Translations under genes and position numbers: made by a program | The notes under the pieces: generated by a model | Seen by the model: only the letters and a program-made list of their open reading frames with translations | Told to the model about the DNA's origin: nothing | The model's database searches: none | Part shown: positions 57,667 to 64,000 of the stretch, piece after piece | Layout: each line of letters begins with the position of its first letter | How positions within the stretch are numbered: the first letter of the stretch is position 1 | Assembly: GCA_946122785.1 (NCBI GenBank) | Contig: CAMGYJ010000010.1 | Coordinates: forward strand, 31,661,608 to 31,725,607 | From: Linum tenue | Lineage: Eukaryota > Streptophyta > Magnoliopsida > Malpighiales > Linaceae | DNA: 64,000 nt | Reading direction: 5' to 3'

Positions 57667-58764
57667 ACATGGAGAGGGGACTTCTCCTCTCTCCTGACTT
57701 TCTACTTTTCCACTATCTCTCTACACCTTATCTCTCTACCTTATTCTCTCAACTCTCTCCACAATCATACACTAACTTGATCGTCGGAGCTTAATCCGGG
57801 GAGCAACCCCGACTCTTTCACAGGTTCTCTCCCTCCCGACGAGATCGGACGAACGGATGACGAGTCAACCCACACCAACAAATATCATTGTTCGTGTCCT
57901 GAGCTGGATGGCACAAACAATTGGCGCCCACCGTGGGGCCGATTCATCGACTTTGCTCGTTTGATCTTCAAAGGGCGCGAGACGGAAAGAGGATCCGACT
58001 CTAAGCAGAAAAAACAAAAGAAAGGAAACGAAGATTCCACGGCAAGTTGGATCCATCTCTCCAACTGAAAGTAACAACGACGGCCGTGAAATCCCACCAA
58101 AGACCGCCATTCGACCGGCGACATCAAGCTCAGCGGCCATGGATACTTCGTCGGCTGCTCTACTTCTGTTTGGGAGACCGCCGACGAATTCTGCAGTGGG
58201 AATCCTTCGAGACCGTTGTTTGGCACTTTTAAGTTCAAGGTTTCCGTCGACATATCCCCCGCCGTCCGGTTTGGCCAGTGCTTGTCCGCTTCCGCCGGAA
58301 CTAGAGGTTCAATGGCGGTAGCTTGCAGGATTCCAGGAAATTTAATATCCGTTCAGCCACGACAAAAGAAGAAAAGGGACGAAAGCAAGAGAAGAAAAAG
58401 AAAAGCTCAAAAAAGAAAACTAGATCCCACCACCGTTCGTCTCCTTTACCCCCGCCGGACCTCCGGTTTCCGATCAAGATTTCTACGGCTGAGAGGGGTG
58501 CCAGAGCTGTCCCGTCAGCTGTCACGTCGCCTGTCAGCAACTTTTCTCCAAAAGGCACACTATCGCTAAAGCAGTGGACACAGATGTCGAGGCATGCGAT
58601 TCCCGAGGAAGGGAGAGAGTCGCGACTCAAATCAACTCTGCCCTCCTCGCCGCCATCACTGACTCCACGCTCTACTACTCGACGCCCGCGCGACCGCGCC
58701 TTGCCGGATTTCACCATCGACTCGCGCTTCAAACTATCGGCGGTGGCGGAAGAAAAGATTCAAC

Positions 58765-58801
<37 letters not shown>

Positions 58802-59145
58802 GAAAGGCGTACTCGGTTTGGAGTTTTAAGGGGGCGGAGGATCTAAATCCCCAAATCCGCTCCAACTGCAATTGGCGGCCCACACATCAAGTCCCCAAGC
58901 GGGCTTCCAAAGCCCCCACCAAACTCGCGGGCCCGATCCGCCTCACGGGCCGAGTCCACTTCAACCCGAAGCCCCCACCAATCACACAGGCCCGATCCGC
59001 CTCACGCTCACGGTCCAACCTCGCGTCTCCCCCCGGCCCGCAAGATCAAGCCCGCTCACTCTCAACTCGCGGCCCATAACACCCTCTGTTCCGATCGATT
59101 TCCATCCTATCCGGTTCTGTTTGGTTCGAGAAGCTTGACCCTGCG
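57667..59145 (+). mobile_element. Truncated relative of the LARD element: partial LTR, primer site and interior
   Basis: From about 57,671 the sequence follows the 3' two-thirds of the LTR at 28,036-28,392 (ccggggagcaacccc, cctcccgacgagatc), ending acaaaca. It is then followed by attggcgcccaccgtgggg at about 57,919, the usual primer site. The first ~110 bases of the LTR and any right LTR are missing. The interior ends in C-rich text (aggcccgatccgcctcac, used twice at 58,930-59,005) akin to 29,000-30,500. The longest frame, 58,323-58,799, has a Lys-rich start but no known domain. Confidence 0.8.
58769..58798. repeat. (TA)n microsatellite
   Basis: Fifteen consecutive TA units. Confidence 0.95.
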
Positions 59146-60222
59146 CAACTTTGATTATATCAGATCTTGATTTTTTTAATAATAGTAAATTGATTTCTGT
59201 GTAGTCAAGGAGAATCGAGTTTTAAAATGAATGTCCATTGAAATGGTTAAAACATAAATACGGTTGTTGATTATTAAGTAATGTCATTTTAGAAGCAAAA
59301 TACATTACACAATACACAAAGATTACAAAAATTCAATATTTATTACATAATATTTAAGTTAAACGTGTTACATAAGAATTATGTAGTCAATTGACGTTTT
59401 ATGTAATAAACTGTTATTATTAATTAAGTAAAAATGTCATCAGTTACGTAAACCTCATTCTACAACTCTTACGCAAGATAGAAATGCATTAGATACAAAT
59501 TATGTAACGGCAATGATTTCTTACGAAATAGTTAAATCATACGTGCCATGTAGGGCTTCCACCGTCTCTTAACTGCTTACCTAAAGAGGTGTTAATATTA
59601 CTCAAATGAAAGGTTGTTCATTAAGTAATATAACCTGATTTCACAATAATTAAACAAAAGCATTACAAAAGTTTGCAAGGTACTTTGCGTAATGACTTTT
59701 GTACTTTACACAATACGGTGTTCTATAACTATTACTTATGTAATAAAATTTATGCTCACCTTTGTTCTAAGCTATTGTCGGAATTTTCCATATTACTCAT
59801 TAAGCGTTTAGATTAGCATAAGGATTAACAGGCCTCAAAGATCTTATGAATTGGAATTATGTGTAAAGACAACATTTTATAGTATGGTTTGTGCTTTTAA
59901 TGGGTATGGGCATCCAAACAGCTTCTAATCCTAGACTTCATCCCAAAGGTAATGAAGAAGGGCAGGTGCCACTCCATGCATATTACAAAAATGGAAGGAA
60001 AGACGAACAAGAAGCAGAAGGGATGAAAGAGGCACTATTCGACCTCTGCAATCAATATTCTCAACGAGATATAAGACTCCTCTTCTGAAATCACATTCCG
60101 ATGCAATCAAAATCCACTGAATACCTACTTCCCACTAATTCTTAATAGAAAATAAAGCTCTTATCGAATCCACCTAAAGACTACCCACCGGTCAACAGGC
60201 CGGTCACAATAGTGATTTTGTT
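59146..60222. other. Intergenic, rich in ATTAC/GTAAT words (59,240-59,750)
   Basis: Many short ttacgtaa-, attac- and gtaat-like words recur in both orientations without a fixed period. A 65-codon frame at 59,891-60,088 is not recognised. Confidence 0.5.
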
Positions 60223-60230
60223 CCAAAAAG

Positions 60231-61061
60231 CAATGTTGTCAAAGCCGAGCCGGAGTATGACCCGGTAACGTGAACGGCTCGGTCATTAGTGGTCTAGCCG
60301 GCATTAGACCGTTTAAAAACCGTTTGAGAACCGATACATTATAAACAATATAATATCATAGTAGAACACACATAAAGTAATAATTCAATGATTTAATGAG
60401 TAAAAATGATAATTACAGGTACCATTTAATAATTCTACACAACATATATATACAGCAACTAAAAAAAACCCTAACCTAATCCTAAGCGACAGAGCCGCTT
60501 CCCCACCCATCACTCTCCTTCCTTCCGCTTCCCCATCCCCCCTCCCTCTCTCCTTCCTCCTCTCCCACCGCCACACCTATTTCCATTTTCCAGCCACTAT
60601 AGCCTTCTGCAATTCCTCAAAAATCCATCACCACATTCAATTATTCCTCATCCTTTCTTCACCCGTAAATGCTCTTTCTCGTCCCAATCCGCGAAATGGC
60701 TCGGATTCAATCCAAGCCTCTGGTGAGACAGGGCAGCTTAGCGGGGAGCTGCTTGCGACGGTGGCAACGGGATGGAAACGTCGGGACCGGGGAGCTGCTT
60801 GCTACAACAAGGACTGGCGATGGCGATGGCGACTGGGGATGGCGATGCCGTCGGGAAGCGCCGATACCGGGACAAAAGGTATAAACCAAACGGCCGAACC
60901 GCGCGACCGGCTTGAGCGGTTTGAGCGGTTAACCACTTCGGCCGCTCGCCGGCCGCTGTATAAAACCGTGGCGGTTAAATAGCTGATCCGAGCCGGTTTT
61001 ACGACCGGGTGGCGGCTTTGGCGGTCCGGCCGGCCGGCTCGGTTCGGCTTTGACAGCACTG
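60231..61061. mobile_element. hAT-like non-autonomous element with perfect 8-bp target duplication
   Basis: ccaaaaag at 60,223-60,230 and 61,062-61,069 flanks 831 bp. The ends are caatgttgtcaaagccgag and, reverse-complemented, cagtgctgtcaaagccgaa. No transposase. Subterminal regions are rich in ccgg/cggtt words. Confidence 0.85.
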
Positions 61062-61115
61062 CCAAAAAGTAAAATTTTAGGACCACAAGTAACAACTTCA
61101 AATCAATTATAGCTA

Positions 61116-62098
61116 AAATCTCCGTTGCTTGTAAAACTTTTCCCCTCTCTCTTACTTTAATTCAAAAACTTTTCCTCTGCCCTCTCTCTTCCCCAACTCT
61201 CCAGTTCCCTTTTCCAGGGTTGCCGCCGGCACTTTTTGGTGACCGGCGGTAGCCCATCCATCCCTCCTTTTCCATGGTTCCTTTCAAGCTCTCTTGCCTT
61301 GTTTTAGGCAGTTTTCCATCGGAGTTTCCAGCTTTGTCTGCTTTCCCTGCCTTAGTGGCTTTTCATTGTTCCCTGTTCTAGGGTTCTTGTTTCTGGGTTT
61401 GCTCTCCTTGGGGCTGGATTTTGCATCATTGGCGTCTCTACCAGACTTTGTGTGGTGGTTGTCCCTCTTGATGGTGGATTTATCTTTCTTTTGGTGAATC
61501 CATTCACCGTTTTCCCCCTTTGGCTTCTGCTGGTGGATTAGATCTGCCTCTTTGTCGTCGTCGTTGGGTAGATGACGGAGTCTGATCCGGTTGGCTGTGG
61601 TGACGGTTCTTGGATTTTGGGGTGTGGGTTCTCCTGCTCGCCTTCACCAAGATTTGGTTCCTTGGCTCCCTCTGCTTCTTCAGCTCGGAGCAATCTGATT
61701 CTCATTCCTGACCACCGCCATGTAATCCCACATCTGAGATTCACTGTGTTGAGCGTCTTCGAGCGACTCCCAGGAGGCGGCTTTTGGCTTTGCTGTGTTC
61801 AATAGCCATGGTTTCGATCGAATCGGACGAGCTGATTGTGCTTGGTGCTACTTTGTTTGGTTTGGTTGCAAGAGAGATTTGTGTGTTTGCTGGTTGTAGA
61901 TCAAGTGTTTCATACCCAATGTAGGGGTTTGTTCATTTGGTGTTCGGTGCTTTCCTTTTTCTATCTTTGAAACACTGTTTGTTTCAACTCTTGCTTGGAG
62001 ATGTTTACTCCTGCTCTAGTTCTGGTTACCTCTTTGATTTCTCTTGTAATCGATCTTACAAAGTGCAATGCAAGTGATCCCTTTGTCAAAAAAAAAAA
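61116..62098 (+). mobile_element. Poly-A retroposon, probably LINE-derived, with 16-bp target duplication
   Basis: aaatcaattatagcta occurs at 61,100-61,115 and, directly after an A tract (about 62,086-62,098), at 62,099-62,114. The insert has pyrimidine-rich, leader-like text at its left, no reverse transcriptase, and ends gatccctttgtcaaaaaa, in the style of plant LINE 3' ends. It could be an internally deleted LINE or a processed non-coding transcript. The reading frames inside (for example 61,294-61,497) are not recognised. Confidence 0.8.
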
Positions 62099-62114
62099 AA
62101 ATCAATTATAGCTA

Positions 62115-62700
62115 GTCACAAGCCCATCACATCCCTTCATTAGGCCTATGGGGAATTGTGTTTCACATTGAAGCGATTCACGTGGATCCTGCAATAATGG
62201 TAATGGATTATGAAATTTGATAGTTTTTGGATCTTCAACTAGCTCCCGGCTCAGTAGCGGCGGAGCCGCCGATTCCACGTCGGGTGGACACCGGATTTAC
62301 GGGACATCTGATTCCCGACGGCGACCGGTTGTGGAAGCTATGGACGGTGGAGCTTCCGGCTTCCAGAGTTACGGTGGTGCAGTGCTTGACCGCCTTGATT
62401 ACATGGTTATTTAATATAATTAGGGTGATGGATAAGGATTTTTAGGACGACGAATAGGAATTTTCAAAATATTTAATTCTAAGATGAAATAAGTAATAAA
62501 TTAATTTAAGAAAAAGAAACGCGTCTGTTTGGGGAAGCGTTTCGAGTTGAGGCCTTCCCCGGAAACTTAGCCAACAAGACTCCAAACGGACAGTCCCACC
62601 GTCTTCCCTCCCTCGCCTCAATACTAACGCCGTGTTCCCATCCTTCGAATCACATCCCGACACGTATCCATCTCATGCCCCCTCTTGTTCACACGTAGGA
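62115..62700. other. Intergenic, SRPP upstream
   Basis: A GC-richer patch at 62,240-62,410 has open frames in two registers, but no family is recognised. Confidence 0.4.
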
Positions 62701-62707
62701 TCACGTT

Positions 62708-62908
62708 TCCTATAAATAAAACCCCCTTCCTCTTCTCACTCCGTCAATCAACCAACCAACCACCAACAAAGAAAGTTCTCTCTCTCAAATCACGCCGTTC
62801 GCCTCCGATCTTTCTCTCTCCGTCTCCACGCTTACGGAGAAGTTGCCCTGTTTCCTTTCCCCGATTCCGATCGGCAGTCGTCCTCCGCCTAATCAGATTC
62901 CGGCGATA
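62708..62908 (+). promoter_or_regulatory. SRPP/REF core promoter and leader
   Basis: A clear TATA box (ctataaata, 62,710-62,718) lies about 190 bases before the ATG. The leader is CT-rich with ctctctc runs. Confidence 0.75.
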
Positions 62909-63408
62909 ATGGCTGAAGCAAACGCTAATCCCGCAACTCCTGCTCCACTGGTTCGTAATCTCCACTTACTAAACCCTTGTTTTTGTTTTCCCCAATTTCA
63001 TGTTCGATTCAGAGGTTCTTCTCTGGCGGAAACTCGGTCGAGGGACTTACAACCTTTCAATAATGGCTTAGAACGAAGCGGGATCCTTATGATCGCTTCA
63101 TTATCGGAGTTCGGAAGTCCGTGCGTGGATAGCTCAGGTGGATGTTTGATTTTTATTTGTTGTTTTCAATTTGTGTTGTGTAGACGAAAGAGGAGGAGGA
63201 GAGGCTGAAATACTTGGAATTTGTGCAAGCAGCAGCTCTTCACGCTCTGGTGACGTTCACGAACCTCTACGTCTACGCCAAGGACAAGGCGGGTCCGTTG
63301 AAGCCTGGCGTCGAGACCGTCGAAGGAACTGTTAAGACCGTGGTTGGCCCTGTTTATGATAAGTTCCAGGACGTTCCCATTGAAGTCCTCAAGTTCGTTG
63401 ATCGCAAG
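62909..63408 (+). CDS. SRPP: Rubber elongation factor / small rubber particle protein family (5' two exons, cut by window edge)
   Basis: REF/SRPP proteins coat lipid droplets and rubber particles and, in non-rubber plants, support lipid-droplet formation, growth and stress tolerance. Exon 1 (62,909-62,950) encodes [14 protein letters not shown]. Exon 2 (63,184-63,408) encodes the family core: [20 protein letters not shown], then [32 protein letters not shown] and [13 protein letters not shown]. Both borders are GT/AG in phase 0. The donor at 63,409 opens an intron that runs past the window end, so the C-terminal half is not seen. No frame break is seen in this part. Confidence 0.95.
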
Positions 63409-64000
63409 GTGACAATTCTTTCTCCTTTCCTGCAATTTAGCCCTCAGTAGAGTCCTTGAACAATGAGCAAGTGGGAGATTTGCAAGTTAGGGAGTTTGGG
63501 TACCGTAATGGGATTAAAGTAGCACTCTCCTGCCAATTTCATTGATTGATTAGCTCATTACATTTGGGTTTGAAATTTTGTTTCTGTTTTGCGGGAATTC
63601 CTTAAAAGGGCAAATGGTATTTTGAATCAGGAAATAGTATCGAGTTAGGGAATCTTGATATGGGGTCATTTGTCTATTACTACTTGCTTTCTGCAGCTCA
63701 TTAGTCTGAGAATCTAAGTTGTAGTATTGATTCTTGGTCTGAGTGCCATGATCGTTTCCTTTTGGTAGATATTTGTTGTCAGGTCTCAAACTTCCCCCAT
63801 CCCTTTGGTCACATGCTAAAGTAATCAAGTGGCCCTCCTTTATGGGACAACCATCTGCTTCTGCTTATAAAATGAAGTATATGTTTGAAATTTGAATGGA
63901 TTATCTTCTCCTACCATGATGAACATGGTCCAGTACTCATGGTTCATGGACCACAGCGGCTGTAAGCCTCGGTCTCTATCTGGTTAAAAAAGGAACGAAA
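63409..64000 (+). other. SRPP intron 2 (partial)
   Basis: No further SRPP exon is recognisable before the window ends. Confidence 0.7.

Noticed and set aside
59891..60088. 65-codon open frame as a gene
   Set aside because: No recognisable domain, promoter or splice context.

Overview
The window looks like nuclear DNA of a eudicot plant. It has small exons with GT..AG introns, a DYW-class pentatricopeptide (PPR) gene, a RALF peptide-hormone gene, a rubber-elongation-factor/SRPP gene, plant-type LTR retrotransposons (Ty1/copia and Ty3/gypsy Tat lineage), Mutator-like, hAT-like and PIF/Harbinger-like elements, a SINE and LINE remnants. I cannot name the species. No bacterial features, CRISPR array, rRNA or tRNA gene was seen.

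Left part (1-18,000): an inositol/H+ symporter (INT) locus on + with two frame breaks (348-2550); a long decayed minus-strand gene of a synergin-gamma-like family with in-frame stop and frameshift (about 2830-6790); a promoter with a short unknown first exon (8600-8842); a calcium-dependent protein kinase fragment (10,098-10,466); an intact DYW-type PPR gene, probably the At4g33990/EMB2758 orthologue (11,742-14,308, minus); a hAT-like MITE (14,872-15,426); and a 1.8-kb Mutator-like element with about 200-bp inverted repeats and a 10-bp target duplication (15,803-17,594).

Middle (18,046-39,970): a RAD9 gene (DNA-damage 9-1-1 clamp) whose intron 1 holds a 5.27-kb Ty1/copia element with unusual TA..CA ends. 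RAD9 exons 1-7 stay open, then stop in frame after 296 codons, so the clamp core could remain while the tail is lost. Next come a 4.4-kb non-coding LTR element (LARD type, AAACC target duplication), a 3-kb hAT-like element with a nested SINE, two more Mutator-like elements and a PIF/Harbinger-like MITE.

The dominant feature is a complete 10.8-kb Tat-lineage Ty3/gypsy element (39,971-50,763, minus). Its two 576-bp LTRs show no difference by eye, it has a GATAT target duplication, and it carries an uninterrupted 1820-residue gag-pol. On the opposite strand it carries a separate, apparently spliced four-exon gene of 812 codons with its own TATA box and a region resembling the plant 'putative gypsy type transposon' domain (Transposase_28). 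The whole element is saturated with the word GCGCC.

Right part (50,769-64,000): mostly intergenic DNA with an intact RALF gene (53,778-54,134), a 5'-truncated LINE RNase H fragment, a second truncated member of the LARD family, a hAT-like element with a perfect 8-bp target duplication, a poly-A retroposon with a 16-bp target duplication, and the first two exons of an SRPP/REF gene running off the right edge. Several host genes are decayed while others nearby are intact, which argues for real gene loss rather than poor sequence.
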